From Tipula vernalis (lineage: Eukaryota > Arthropoda > Insecta > Diptera > Tipulidae), in assembly GCA_958295665.1 (NCBI GenBank), contig OY282559.1, positions 256,436,461-256,500,460 of the forward strand: DNA of 64,000 bases, in the 5' to 3' direction. The translations under genes were made by a program, and so were the position numbers. Shown here piece after piece: positions 1 through 12,334 of the stretch. The notes below the pieces were generated by a model, which did no database searches, was not told the origin of the DNA, and saw only the letters and a program-made list of their open reading frames with translations. The stretch's first letter is position 1. Each line of letters begins with the position of its first letter.

Positions 1-296
1 AAGCTAAATCGCTTCGGACAGAAGATAATGCTCTGTATTTGGTGGGATCAAAAGAGTGTGATTTATTTTGAGCTGGTAAAACCTGTTGAAGTCGTAAATA
101 TAAAAGTCAAAATTTTAGCTTTTTAAATGGTTGCTATTCAGGCAGAAAATCGGTTAAAATATGTGGTAAATTTTATTATTTTTACCACAGTTAAAATATT
201 TAACTTTTTTACCGTTGTAGTTTCTGATAAATTTGTGTTTTGTTTTATTCACAATCCAGTGATTCGAACCTTGATTGACAAGACAAAAACGTAACA
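1..296 (+). repeat. 3' part of a Gypsy-type 5' LTR (partial)
   Basis: Roughly the last 70 bases (about 228-296), ending in CGTAACA, match the 3' end of the complete solo LTR at 22424-22875 read on its minus strand. The shared parts are the TTTTATTCACAAT block, the GAACCTTGATTGACA block and the terminal AAAAACGTAACA. Bases 1-225 are not clearly alignable by eye, so the LTR is either truncated by the window edge or diverged or rearranged upstream. The LTR is followed immediately by a primer-binding-like site and gag, as expected for a 5' LTR. Confidence 0.65.
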
Positions 297-316
297 ATTG
301 GTGACAGCGAGGGGAT
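297..316 (+). promoter_or_regulatory. Putative tRNA primer-binding site of the Gypsy element
   Basis: TTGGTGACAGCGAGGGG lies one base after the LTR terminus, where the minus-strand primer site of LTR retrotransposons sits. The TGG start fits pairing with a tRNA CCA end. Which tRNA is used was not determined. Confidence 0.5.
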
Positions 317-347
317 TGTAAATAATAAAACACAGGAAATGATTCTC

Positions 348-1348
348 TACGAAATAAAAGTTTTAGAATTAAGGAAGGAATTTGAGAAACCAAGTTTGTC
401 CACTGATGGTATAGTAAAGGTATTATACAAAATGCGACTATACGTGAGGCCTTGAAGAACGAAGGGTTAGAGACGGAATATTATGATTTTAGAAAAGAAG
501 TGACCGAAAAGAAGAAACTCAAGGATTAGAAGTTCCGATTTTTCACAGTTAATGGATGCTAGAAACCAGATGATGGAGCGGCAAATACCGAAGCAAGGTA
601 AAGGTTGACGTTTAAGAGCCAATTAAGTGGTCAAACCAAATGATGTAAGAAAAACCAAAGCCACCGTTGGATACAAAAAACCAATCAAACCAAGAAATTA
701 AACAACAAATGGCGAGAATTGAACAACCAATCCAATTTATGGAGCGTTAGATAGGAGAAATTATCGAGGCCCAAAAGAGAATGGTCGAAACAATTCTAGA
801 ATTGTCTACACATGTACACGGCGAAACAGAGATACTGTAAACGGAAATTCAAAAGATGGAACATAAATTTCAAACAAGCTGCAGCATTACAAGCTGAGTT
901 TCAACGCGTCCGAAAAGAGTTAACTAATGTCATCACAAGTGGAACAATCATGCAAGTGGTTCAGACCATTTATTCGATTAAGTTAGAGCCACCAACATTC
1001 GACAGAACAACATCTTTCGGCATTTTCAAATTTCAATTTGAAACGATGGCAAAGCATAGTTATTGGAACCATCAACATCGTATCGCAGCGTTAATGGTTG
1101 CCCTTAAAGTTCAAGCAGCAGAGGCTTTACAAACCATACCGGAACAAGAACGCAAGAGTTATTCCGATATTATGAAGGTGCTGGATCGGAAGTACTGCAG
1201 TGACTTGGTACATCCAGCACATATAAGTAGGCCGGATAATTACATGGAAAGGTTTAAAATTGACGCACTCATTGACGACATTCGAGAAATAGACAGAGTG
1301 GTGATTTTTTCACAAGCCATCACCAAACCGTTAATGAAATTAGGCTGA
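348..1348 (+). pseudogene. Gypsy-type gag, degenerate
   Basis: An interrupted reading around 348-520 resembles the SAP-like helix pair (LRKEFEK..GLST....REALKNEGLE) that begins gag in several insect Gypsy elements. The longest open stretch, 812-1348 (178 codons), holds a retrotransposon gag core: LEPPTFDR, a QFE..A segment, a run like ALMVALKVQAAEALQTIP, and MKVLDRKYCSD. It then decays into stops. No zinc knuckle could be followed downstream with confidence. Gag would form the particle shell around element RNA in the cytoplasm. Several stops and frameshifts make this copy non-functional. Confidence 0.7.
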
Positions 1349-1717
1349 ATGGAAATCGATACATGTTATAAAATCGATCACATCTCAAGTTACTGTCGGT
1401 AAAAAATACAAGAACGGGGAAGATAGCCGCTTTTTATGCAGCAAAGAATAGGCAAAGACTGGCGAACATCGAACGGTCGGGACAGACATTCAGAGGCAAA
1501 ATCGGTAAACTCAGATGATATGTTACCGAAACAAAAATCACACGCAAGGATTGCTTGTATGCAACTTGTATGCAAAGCACACCCAGGGGAGAGCAGACAT
1601 CGGCCAAGGCTGCATGAATGGTACCGCTTATTAAGGTGGAAGGGTTACAAGTCAGTTTAGAGGAACAGAAGCTGGCTTTGCCATCTGATTGTCCCATAAC
1701 ATATTCCATAACATAAC

Positions 1718-2056
1718 ATGCCCCATATCCCTGTTACGAGTGTAGCTCGAGACGGTGGCAGTGTAACAATCAAGTGTAATTTTGATGGAAGAAAGTATGT
1801 CATAACGTTGGATACAAGAGCAACTCACGCGACTGTCAAAGGAGATCTGATCGGAGGAGTTGTCCAGCTGGCTGATAGATTGCAATTACGAATGGCAAAT
1901 GGAGATAGTGCAATAATAAAAGGAGAAAAGATCGTGAACATAAGTATCAAGAAAACTATTTTCCAACACAAAGTTCTGATCGCAAATATTGTAGACGAAG
2001 TCATTTTTGGAATAGACTTCACGAGGGAGAATGGTTTTGTATTGACTTTTGGATGA
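1718..2056 (+). pseudogene. Gypsy-type retroviral aspartyl protease, inactivated
   Basis: The 112-codon open stretch has the layout of a retropepsin-like protease: a beta hairpin (FDGRKYVITL), the active-site strand and flap-side strands. The usual D-T/S-G-A catalytic motif reads DTRATHATV, so the glycine after the catalytic Asp-Thr is Arg. The second hallmark, V(I/F)GIDF, is present as VIFGIDFTREN near the end. In the family this enzyme matures Gag-Pol. The Gly-to-Arg change plus the broken flanking gag and pol show a dead copy. The frame closes at a TGA right after FTFG-like residues. Confidence 0.7.
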
Positions 2057-2386
2057 GGAGTATTGAATAGCGATAATACCAAGCTGCCACTTGAAACCAA
2101 CGGTGCGGATGCCACAGTAAGGCGAGTAATAGTGAACCATCGAGAGTAGCTGCCACTGAACTCGGAAAGAATTGTGGAGGAAGCCAATGAAGATCAAGTT
2201 AAAAGGATATTGGATAAGAAGTGTCAGGCTGTGCGAAGAGGAGTGCCATTGCCCGGTGACCGAATAAGGGCTCCTCGTGACAAACGAGCCAATGATGGAA
2301 AATCTGCTGAAAGGCTATTGGAATTGAACCGCAAGAGGAGGTGATTTGGGTTCTGTTCGAGACGAACAGGCTTAGGTGAGGGGTAG
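2057..2386 (+). pseudogene. Internal Gypsy remnant with most of pol deleted
   Basis: This stretch would have to hold reverse transcriptase, RNase H and integrase but is only 330 bp. A broken translation includes a protease-RT linker-like run (VIVNHRE.LPLNSERIVEEA), then VRDEQA followed by a stop, resembling the tail that precedes the 3' LTR in some insect Gypsy elements. The purine-rich AGGTGAGGGGTAG at 2373-2386 is a plausible polypurine tract. The simplest reading is a large internal deletion of pol. Confidence 0.5.
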
Positions 2387-2635
2387 TTTTACGATGACAC
2401 ATAGCGTGATAAATAGAATAATTTAATTAGTGCAAAGTTTACTGTACTAAAATGGAAACGTTCCATGCTAAAACTGTTTTACATTGTACTATACTGTTCT
2501 TACTTGAAAAAGCTAGATAGTTCTAGAAATTTTGGTCTGAGTATATAAAAAGGAGAATATGCTTGTGAGGAGAAGTGAAGTGATTTTGTGATTTTTTTGA
2601 TAAATTGTGTGTTCAATAATAGTATATTATTCAAC
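2387..2635 (+). repeat. 5' part of the Gypsy 3' LTR (truncated)
   Basis: From TTTTACGATGACAC onward the sequence parallels the start of the solo LTR at 22424-22875 (minus strand): the TGACAC block, CTGTACTAAAATGGAA, a TTCTAGAAATTTGGT-like block, and a TATATAAAAA box-like element at about 2542-2551. Similarity stops near 2600-2635, before the LTR 3' end, where the hairpin region begins. The TATATAAA is the likely retroelement promoter, inferred from position. Confidence 0.6.
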
Positions 2636-2638
2636 GAG

Positions 2639-2736
2639 CATATAATGATAGCTGTTATTCATGAAGATGAAGTTTACCGACACGAGCCGATAGGCAATTG
2701 TCGTAAATCATCTGAGTGAATAACAGCCATTATATG
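2639..2736. repeat. 98-bp imperfect hairpin
   Basis: Arm 2639-2661 pairs with 2717-2736 (CATATAATG.TAGCTGTTATTCA against its complement). Pairing continues inward: AGATGAAGTTTACCGACA against the complement of TGTCGTAAATCATCT, leaving a loop of about 16 bases (CGAGCCGATAGGCAAT). Further out, TTTGTCCACGAC near 2755-2768 is echoed as its complement near 3020-3030. It could be a miniature palindromic element or a pre-miRNA-like fold. Nothing in the sequence decides between them. Confidence 0.6.
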
Positions 2737-3119
2737 CGAGTAGAATACGATACTTTGTCCACGACCGACAAAAAATTGTATTTTATTATCAAATCCTTTA
2801 AATAAACCTAAAATAATTTCCGTCGACATTTTGACGTCTCAGTTTAATAATAATGAAAATGGCAAGAGACTACTAGATAAAATTCGAAAAATGAAATTTT
2901 TACTTGGTAGTAGTGAATAATGGAAGAAGGGACTACTAGATAAACTAGCAGTGAATAATGGATATCATTATAAGTGAAGAAACAAACGTATAATGAGTAT
3001 ATTATACGTTAGTCGTGGACAAATAAATTAGTACCACATATATTGAACGTAAAAAATAAACACAACAACAATATCATACTATACGTAATTTGAAAAGTTC
3101 GTGGAATAAAAATGAAAAA
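2737..3119. other. Non-coding spacer with short degenerate repeats
   Basis: No gene is seen. A motif GACTACTAGATAAA occurs at about 2869 and 2931, each followed by a TAGTAGTGAATAATGG- or CTAGCAGTGAATAATGG-like block. This is a short degenerate tandem duplication of unknown meaning. The segment lies between outer arms containing TTTGTCCACGAC and its complement. Confidence 0.4.
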
Positions 3120-3560
3120 ATAGCTTTTAGTTCTGAAAATAACTTTATTCTTCAATATAGTCTCCTCTCAGCTCAACACATTTTGGCAATCGATTTTCCA
3201 ATTAATTTATCCAATATCATAGGAAAACAGCTATAACCTCGTCATTCGATGAAAAACACTTTCCACGCCGAAAATGATAGTCAGAGGGAGCTAGTTCTCG
3301 TGAATAAGGTGGATGTTCAAACAATTCGTATGGTAATTCCATCAATTTAGTCATTACAAGAACATATTTGTCTTGAACAACCGGGCCTTGTTTGTCTCAC
3401 AAATTTTTTCATTCACCTCCTCCAAAAGGTTTAAATAGTATTATCCGGTTATTGTTTTACTGGATTGAAGGTAATTAATTAACAAATTCCTTCTGAATAT
3501 TAAAAACTAATACCATAGTTCTATTTTGCGGCTTTGGCCACGTTTGACACGTAAATACAG
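3120..3560 (-). pseudogene. mariner transposase C-terminal remnant
   Basis: The reverse strand reads HPPYSRELAPSDYHFRRGKCFSSNDEV and then LENRLPKCVELRGDY. This matches the C-terminal third of mariner (Tc1/mariner superfamily) transposases around the third catalytic Asp. The upstream QDNAP-type motif carrying the second catalytic Asp appears only as a damaged QDKYV. Stops and frameshifts are frequent, and no terminal inverted repeats were identified. It is a different mariner lineage from the 4123-4919 element, judged by residues around the third Asp (SDYHF against YDFFLF). Confidence 0.75.
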
Positions 3561-4122
3561 CATCGCAATGAACGCCTTCAATTTTGCTTGTAAAAATATC
3601 CATTTTTTTCACAACAACCCGAGAGGCTTCTCTATCTCCCCCTTCAACTCTCTTAATCAACTTTCAAATCAACCCATACCCTACAACCGCACAACTCACA
3701 CAATATACATACCATCTTACAATCATACAATCATAACATCATAAAAACCTACAATCATATCATTATACCATCACTCAGGTTTATACTTCAAATTGGTCCT
3801 ATTACACCTCAAACTGAACTTTCTACATTTCGAATTAAGCCTTTTACATTCCAAATTGAACCGTTTACATTTGAAATTGAACCCTTGACAAACTATATGA
3901 AAGGCCAATTAGGATGAGGCTTGGCTATTCTTTAACCTATTGTGATGAAAATTGACATGTGCGTTGGACATGGGATTCTAAAATGATATTTGGATAAAGT
4001 TTTGTAATATGGTCAATAAGAATATAACTTAGCTATTAACCGCTTATGATGAGTTTTAACGTTTCCAACGAATAGAAGGAAATGTGACCCAAAATTATTT
4101 TTAGACGAGGTTTGGAGAAATA

Positions 4123-4919
4123 CTACCTTGGCCAACAAGTTCTCTGAATAACCACCGTGTGGCGCTCCCATCGTTCCGATTTGAGTTCTGTTTTTTTTGT
4201 TAAGTTGGTACATCTGTTGTTGATATTCCCTCTAAATCTTAGCGTCATAGCTTGACATTTGCAAAACTTACGTAGTCAAGAGTACATCTACTTGTGTGTG
4301 TTGGCGATTTTTCCATTATTTCCTCTCGGCTGCTGAAACGCGTTCCCCATAATGGTTTTTTAACTCGATTGAACAGAAAGAAGTCATAGGGAGCCAAATC
4401 AGGTGAATTCGGTGGCTGTTGGATGGTATTTGTTGCATTTTTCGTCAAAAAATTACGAATAATGATGGCACTGTGCGACGGTGCGCTATCATGGTGCAAA
4501 ATCGACGAGTTTTCTGCCCACAATTCGGGTCTCTTCCGGCGAATTGCTTCACGAAAACGTCTCATAACGCCCAAATAATACTCTTTGTTTACGGTCTGCA
4601 CTTCTGGCAAAAATTCATGATGCACTACACCGTTGTAATCCATGAAAACCGTGAGCATTGCCTTCTTTTTTGAATGAAAACGACGTGGTTTTTTTTGGTG
4701 AACGCCATTAACTTGCCTGATGTCTGTATTTCGTGTCGTACTCATAAGCCCACGTCTCGTCTCCAGTAATGATCCGTTTGATGAATGTGGGATCGGATTC
4801 AATCTCGCAAAACATGTATAAAATATAATAATCACCAACTTAACAAAAAAACAGAACAAAAATCGGAACGATGGGAGCGCCACACGGTGGTTATTCCGAG
4901 AGCTTGTTGATCAAGGTAG
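4123..4919 (-). mobile_element. Nonautonomous mariner element with about 84-bp TIRs
   Basis: The ends (CTACCTTGGCCAACAAG and its complement CTTGTTGATCAAGGTAG) begin TIRs of about 84 bp. These carry an almost identical core such as AATAACCACCGTGTGGCGCT. The insertion is flanked by TA dinucleotides (4121-4122 and 4920-4921), the Tc1/mariner target. The unoccupied equivalent site survives in foldback copy B near 41028-41032 (AGAAATATGTCAAAATGG), giving exact boundaries. At 797 bp it is shorter than a typical 1.3-kb mariner, so the N-terminal half of the transposase gene is missing. Confidence 0.9.
4245..4800 (-). pseudogene. mariner transposase, catalytic domain only
   Basis: The reverse strand encodes the D,D34D catalytic domain. 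GDETW (first Asp) is reached only through a frameshift near 4740. HHDSAPSH (second Asp) and PDLAPYDFFLF (third Asp) lie in one frame, with 34 residues between the second and third Asp. The conserved EFLPEVQTVNKEYYL and RRKRPELW blocks precede the second Asp. The N-terminal helix-turn-helix DNA-binding region is absent and the extreme C-terminus runs into TIR-adjacent sequence. It cannot make a full transposase, but the TIRs could be mobilised by a related enzyme (inference). Confidence 0.85.
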
Positions 4920-5289
4920 TATGTCAAAATGGGTTTTATAATGTTGTCTATTTAGGTTTCTGTAAATTATGCAGCTGTTGAGGTTTCTTTAAGATCGCCT
5001 AAACATACTATTTCAATTGCTAACCGATCAAGATTATCTCAGTAACAATATTCAAGTTCCATAAGAAAATTTCTTGCAAATCCTTCGTTTTAAACTTTAA
5101 GTTGTTTTCTGAGTATTTGTTGTCAGAGCGGTAGGTTTGGCATTGTTAAGAAAAATACAGTGTGTCGCGGACACGCGCCTCAGTATTGAAACTAATAACG
5201 GTAGTGGAGAGTTTCAGAATTAGAAATATTGTTTTAAATCCTTATTCCCAATCTCGAATTTAAGGAATAGCAAAAGTTCCGTCCTACTT

Positions 5290-6540
5290 GGAAAGCCATA
5301 TTCCAGAACTTTATCCAAAAATAATTTTAAAATCACATTACCATCGTACATGTAAAATTCCATTAAAATTCGTTAAAGAATGGGCAAGTTCTATCCTAAC
5401 TGGGCAAATTCTAGAATTTCAACTAAAAATAAGTTTAGAATCCCAATACATACTAGTCTACCCATCGAACTTCATTAAAATCGGTTGAGAAATAGCTAAG
5501 TTCCATCATACTTAGCGATATTTCAGAACTTGATTTAAAAACCAGTTTAGAATCCATTTTCAAACACACAAGTCAAATTTCATCATAATCGGTTGAGAAA
5601 TAGGCAAGTTCCATCGTGCTTGGCCATATTCCAGAACTTCCTCCAAAAATCCATGCACAAGCCGAATTTCATCATATTTGGATGAGAAATAGTACAATAA
5701 AGATTGATCATACTTGACCATAATTCCAGAGCTTCATCCAAAAATCATTTTAGAATCCCAATTCAACGCACATGTCAAATTTCATCATAATCGGTTGAGA
5801 AATAGACAAGTTCCATCATACTTGGTCATCATAATCGGATGAGAAATTGGCAAGTTTCATTATGCTTGGCCATATTCCAGAACTTCATCCAAAAATCATT
5901 TTAGAATCCGATTTTCACTGCACATGTCTAATTTTGTCATAATCGGTGGAGAAATAGAGAAGTTCCTCGTAATTGGATGAGAAAGAGGCAAGTTCCATCA
6001 TACTTGGCCATATTCCAGAACTTCATCCGAAATTCATTTTAGAATTCCATTTCCAATGCACAAGCCGAATTTCATCGTAATTGGTTGAGAAATAGGCAAG
6101 TATCCATCATTGGGCCATAAACCAGAACTTCATCCAAAAACCATTTTAGAATCCAATTCCCAAAGCACATGTCAAATTTCATCATAATTGGTTGAGAAAT
6201 AGACATGTTCCATCATACTTCGCTATATTCCAGAACTTCATCCAAAAATCATTTTATAATCCTTTTCCAATGCACAAGTGGAATTTCATCATAATCGGTT
6301 AAGAAATAGGCAAGTTCTTGGCCATATTCCACAACTTCGTCCGAAAGTCATTTTATAATCCCATTTCCAGTGCACAAGCCGAATTTCATCATAATTGGTA
6401 GTAGAGAAAAGGGCAAGTTTCATCATACTTGGTCATATTCCAGAACTTCATGCAAAAATTATTTTAGAATCTCATTTCCAACGCGGATATCAAATTTAAC
6501 TAAAATCCGTTAAGAAATAGATAAGTTACATCCTAATTGA
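5290..6540 (+). repeat. 108-bp tandem module array (right arm of copy A)
   Basis: About eleven degenerate units are spaced near 108 bp. Recognisable anchors are TCATAATCGGTTGAGAAATA, CAAGTTCCATCATACTTGG, CCATATTCCAGAACTTCATC and CAAAAATCATTTTAGAATCC. Several units are shortened (for example near 5690, 5830 and 6310). The same module forms 41330-41900 on this strand, and 3890-4110 and 40570-40900 on the opposite strand. Confidence 0.9.
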
Positions 6541-7721
<1,181 letters not shown>

Positions 7722-8880
7722 TTAACTAATAATCTTCATTCCGTTCTTGAAATTATCATCCCGTTTAAAAAAATCGCCAGTGTTTGGTGTAACAAAATCT
7801 GCCAGTTGTTTCATAATGAATGTTTTCATATCATCAATTTTCAACTCGACGCGCTTACTAGACTCGGCCTCTACATCCCTCATCATATTGAACTGTTTCA
7901 CAATTCTTCTTTTCTCTGCACTAGAGACGTTTTCATCGAAAAAAGAAAATGCGATGCTTTCGTCAGACAAATACCACAAATGACCACACATTTTATTTAG
8001 TACAGCCGTCGCCAACTTTTCATCATGTGTTTTCTAGAAATAAATATCTCGTAAATAGTTCAAATCCAGCTTTAGGGATTTAGCTGCTTTAGTGCAATGG
8101 AACCAAATTTTCAAATAAAATCGTACGACAAAAATGCAAATGTACCGTAAATTCTTCTGTTCTTATGCTGTTAACTTAAATTCTTCACGAAAGATAAATA
8201 ATTTCAACACATAAATGGCTTTGGACACCGAGCGAGCATGATGCATAGGCCCTGGCAGACGTAATGTTGCATGTTCCTTTGCCAATTCGTTGTTACCAAA
8301 ACCCGCTAATTCCGCTTTCACATCATTTAATTGTATATGAACATCATTTAATTGTATTGAAATTATCTTTATTCAAGGAATTCCAGTCATTCTTGAATCT
8401 CACAAATAACGGAACATTTACTCCTGATGTATTGTCCATTTTTGGTTCAATTGCCGCAGGCAATGTAATTTCACATATGTGATGTCGACAAGGAAGATAT
8501 AATAAACTTCGTCCCATTTTCTGCTCAAAAATAATAGCTGCTCCATTTAATATTCCAGAATTTGAATATGTGGTATCGAAGCAAGCCGCCACAACATCGT
8601 CAGCTACTCTCCGATCGATTAAGCTTTGGAAAACAGATTGATATTGATATTTTGGGAACGCTCAATAATTGTCCTCCTTCTATATGAGAAATAATCACCG
8701 GCAAACGATCCACGGTCTCCGTTCCAGATAACTCCGGGAGTAATTTTCCATCCCAATGTACTACGCCTGTTGTAAACTTGAAAGTCGACTTAACTGATGC
8801 TGCTATTTTTACTCTATTTGTTTCACGAAGACGCCTAAGTGTTGTTCGATTTAAAACGAGTTCATCGATAGAATGTCCAA
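7722..8880 (-). pseudogene. Transposase-like ORF remnant with CFDTT/CRHH motifs
   Basis: Read on the minus strand in order: HSIDELVLNRTTLRRLR, VVHWDGKLLPEL..TETVDRLPV, a frameshift, AACFDTTYSNSGILNGA, GRSLLYLPCRHHICE, PLFVRFKNDW, GPMHHARSVSKAIY, then HLWYLSDESIAFSFFDENVS to a stop at 7722. I recognise this block order from a repeat-borne protein family found in many insect genomes. CFDTT (possible catalytic Asp) and CRHH resemble RNase H-like transposases with a C..H insertion. The superfamily name is not certain. Multiple frameshifts and stops, and loss of the N-terminal half, show it is dead. Confidence 0.6.
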
Positions 8881-8887
8881 AACTTTC

Positions 8888-9197
8888 AGACCCGGATACG
8901 GGTGATTTCGAGAATAGACAGACTTATTCAGACCCGGATACGGGTGATTTCGAGAATATTATCGAAATTTGCCTAGAAACGCCCCCAGAAACAAGTTCTT
9001 CTGAAGTGGAACCTGGACCATCAGCACCCAAATGGCAAAAAATCTCTACGAAAAATAAAATTGCGCAACAAAATGCTGAAAAAAAATTAAAAATAATAGA
9101 AGAAAATAAAATGAAACGATTTACTGAAAAAGAGGCGGCCAAAGAAAGAAGACACAAGGAGTTAATAGATCTGTTGAGCAAAGAGAGGGGATCATAA
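8888..9197 (+). pseudogene. PIF/Harbinger 1 accessory (Myb/SANT-like) protein, C-terminal part
   Basis: The frame begins inside the neighbouring element, so only the part from about 8888 belongs here. It holds two copies of a 42-bp unit encoding SDPDTGDFEN plus spacer, then a proline/serine linker. A charged helix follows (KKLKIIEENKMKRFTEKEAAKERRHKELIDLL), typical of the C-terminus of Harbinger-linked Myb/SANT-like proteins that help the transposase reach DNA. The N-terminal DNA-binding domain is missing. The stop at 9195-9197 and the opposite orientation to the transposase fit Harbinger layout. Confidence 0.65.
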
Positions 9198-9286
9198 GGA
9201 TATTTTGAATTTATTTTTACATGTTTAAATAAATAAATGAATTTTTTTGAAAATTACGTTATAATTAATTTTATTGTATATTTAAT

Positions 9287-10200
9287 TTACATAATTCCTT
9301 GAGCTCTAAGGTCGTTTATTACCATTTGTCGCCTGTCATTTGATCTTCGGTTATTTGTTTCATTTGGAACATCCTCTATTGTAACTGCTTGCGTTGAATA
9401 AGACTCTTCTTCTGTAGAATCCCATTCGTCTTCTTCGTCAATACAGATGTTATGCAAGATGCAACTGGCCATTGTCAGGTTTACCACAGTCTTCAAATTT
9501 ATATGCTCTGTAAAATGCAATAGCTGGCGAAATCTCGTTTTGAGTAACCCGAAAGCCTTTTCAATCCGGGTGGCCGAATGCAAGTATTTGAAATTTCGGT
9601 TATCTTGCGTTAAATTGCCAGTGTCCTTGAAAGGAGTCACTAGCCAAAACTTGGAAGGGTAAGCGGAATCACCCAATAAAAATGTTTTATTGAGGAACGA
9701 CGCTTCATAGTCTTCGGTAGCTTTGCGATATAGCTGTGAACGGCGTAACACACGAGCGTCATGCAAGGAACCGGGCTCTCCGATATACACATCGATAATT
9801 TTTTTTTTGAGTCTACAACAGCTTGCAATTAAATATTAAAATATTTTTTCGTATTTCAATATAAATGCATTTGTTTGGAAGCCGCCTTAATTTGAATGTG
9901 GGCGCCATCTATTGCGCAAAGTACTCCCTTAATGCCTGTAATCTGTTCGAATCCGGATGTGATTTGTTGAACTGCTTGTGGAGTTCGTGGCCATTTGACG
10001 TAATTATCGGCTATGGACATCATCCAAGATGCCAATCGGTTAATTATCGTCCAAGCAGTTTTTTCCGCAATTCCGAACAACATGCTTAATTGCCGGTAAG
10101 TTATGGTAAAGCGATGTATCACAAAAACACATATATTTCTTTTTCAGCACCCACTTTATCTCTTCCACCGTGATGATAATTGGGACATGTTGATGAGGTT
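9287..10200 (-). pseudogene. PIF/Harbinger 1 transposase, frameshifted
   Basis: From the minus strand: CPNYHHGGRDKVGAEKEIYVF, then an open stretch 9856-10122 with YRQLSMLFGIAEKTAW and CAIDGAHIQI (first catalytic Asp). A gap near 9830-9856 covers the NRKGYYSV-type region, and then 9287-9790 has GEPGSLHDARVLRRS, LLGDSAYP (second Asp), TRIEKAFGLLKTRF (catalytic Glu) and CILHNICI. These are the DDE_Tnp_4 hallmarks, and all three acidic residues survive. Frameshifts around 9790-9850 and an in-frame stop near 10105 (FL stop YI) break it. Confidence 0.85.
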
Positions 10201-11092
10201 TTATAAGATTCTAAGAGTATAAAATATTGTATTATCGCGTTGTATGTTGATGATGTCGCCGGTTAAATATACAACACGATTTTATTCAGCCTCGAAAAAT
10301 GTAATTTGCACTCGTCACTTATTCCACTAATGAAGGAAATCACAACACTTTTGTTTAATTATAATTTATTGTTTATAATTTTATATAATTTTCGGCATTA
10401 ATTATTATTTTACACGATTATTTTATTTTTAATTATTTTTCACCACCTGATTACTTTATTATTTTTTTAAAAAGTCAAAAGAACGCGAGTTGTTTTCATG
10501 GAGAGGAAAAAATACCAACAACTACTTGTCCAAAAATATATAAACCAAAGATGGGCGCGTAATTATTTTGTTATTTCGGCGATCTGCCGATGTTGTCGTG
10601 TGGACAAAATGACTGCGTTTAATTGTAGTGTGAGGCGATGCGGTGCATGGTTGAGTTGGTTGAATTGATACCAAACTTTGAATGGATTTTGAATTACATT
10701 TGGGTGCATTGGTGGAACAAATATTGTAGAGACAAAATATATTGCGAGTCGCTACAGTATGATTATTATTGTTATAATTATAAATGATTAGGATACTATA
10801 TTATTTATTGCTTATTATTATTACATTTATTTCACACCACATACAAAACGTATACCGAATTAAAAAAGGCCATCAAAAATGAATTTAGCCTTTCGTCTGT
10901 GCATTGATTTTATAATATTGTCCGATAACTGAGGTACGAAAAATACCCCAAATTTATTTGCAGAAAATTAACAGAAAATTAGTAGCTATAATCTCTATCC
11001 CAAAAATTTCAATGCTACCATTCACAAAAAATTATCACAATAAATATTAGCTGCAAAATATAAGAAAGTATCCAAAATATAAATATTTGCGT
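10201..11092. other. AT-rich non-coding stretch
   Basis: No gene, TIR or clear repeat was recognised. Part is probably the 5' end of Harbinger 1, but no matching inverted end was found by eye. The last bases form the left flank of the 24-bp direct repeat described next. Confidence 0.4.
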
Positions 11093-12181
11093 AAACTCGC
11101 AGTGAAAAAATCAAACGGTTGAGCGTTTGATCTCGAAGGAGACGGACGTGTTGTCGTCTTCTTCGAAAATTAAATTTAAATTAATTTTTAATTTTATTTG
11201 GTTTTAGTTTATAGTTTTGATGTAAAGTGTAAAGTTTTGTTTATAATTTATTTATTATTATATAGTGTTGTGAATATATTTAAGTTTTGATTTTGTTTAC
11301 AGTGTTTATGTGTGTAGTGAAGTGAGTTTACAGTGTTTATGTGTTGTAGTGTGGTGAAGTGTGTATTATTATTAACAATTGATTTAATTCAATTACATCA
11401 ATTGTTAGTAATCAATTAATAAAAATTGTGTTAGTTTTAGTATTTTTAGTGAAAAAAGGTATTTTTAGGATAGCAAAGGAAGATGTACTCGGAAAATCGT
11501 AACGGGACTATACAGTTATCGTGAGGTATATTCATAATACATATACTGGTCTATGGACATATGTATATGTAAGATGAATTAGTGTAAAATTTTCTTTTTC
11601 TTTTTATTTTATTTATTATTGATTTTAAATAGTAAGAGTGTGCATAGCCAGAATCCGAAAGCGGTTTTTTGGTATACATATGTACATACTCGTATTATAT
11701 ACGAGTACCCAAATCTGTTTTGAGTAGGTTTTTGTTTCTGTTTGTGTGAATATTGTACGGTATATGTAGGCATCTTTTCTTGTTTTTTCTTGTTTTTGCT
11801 TGATTTTTGTTTGTTGATGCGGTGTATAATTGTAATACAAAACATGAGGAGGAATATTTTATGTTGTATGTAGATATATGTAGCTACATGTTTTGTGTAC
11901 ATGTAGTATTGTATGATTGTATAGATGTAAATATACCCTTGCTGTTATATATGAATGCATCATATTACAGGGTGGGTCTTCGTATTTTAGATTTGTTTGT
12001 GGCATGAATAGACATTTTGTGTTGGCTTTGAAGGACTGTTGTGTTGTATCGGGTTGCATTATACTGTATTGTATCATGTTGTTGTGTAGTATTGTGTTAT
12101 GTATGTTGGGTAAATTCAAATTGATTTATATTGTTAAAATTTGGTTTGTTTTGGTTTAATTTGTTTATCATATATTGTTGC

Positions 12182-12334
<153 letters not shown>

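Noticed and set aside
5290..6540. Possible CRISPR-like or regulatory direct repeats
   Set aside because: Units of 108 bp without conserved repeat/variable spacer alternation, in a eukaryotic genome; a tandem module array fits.
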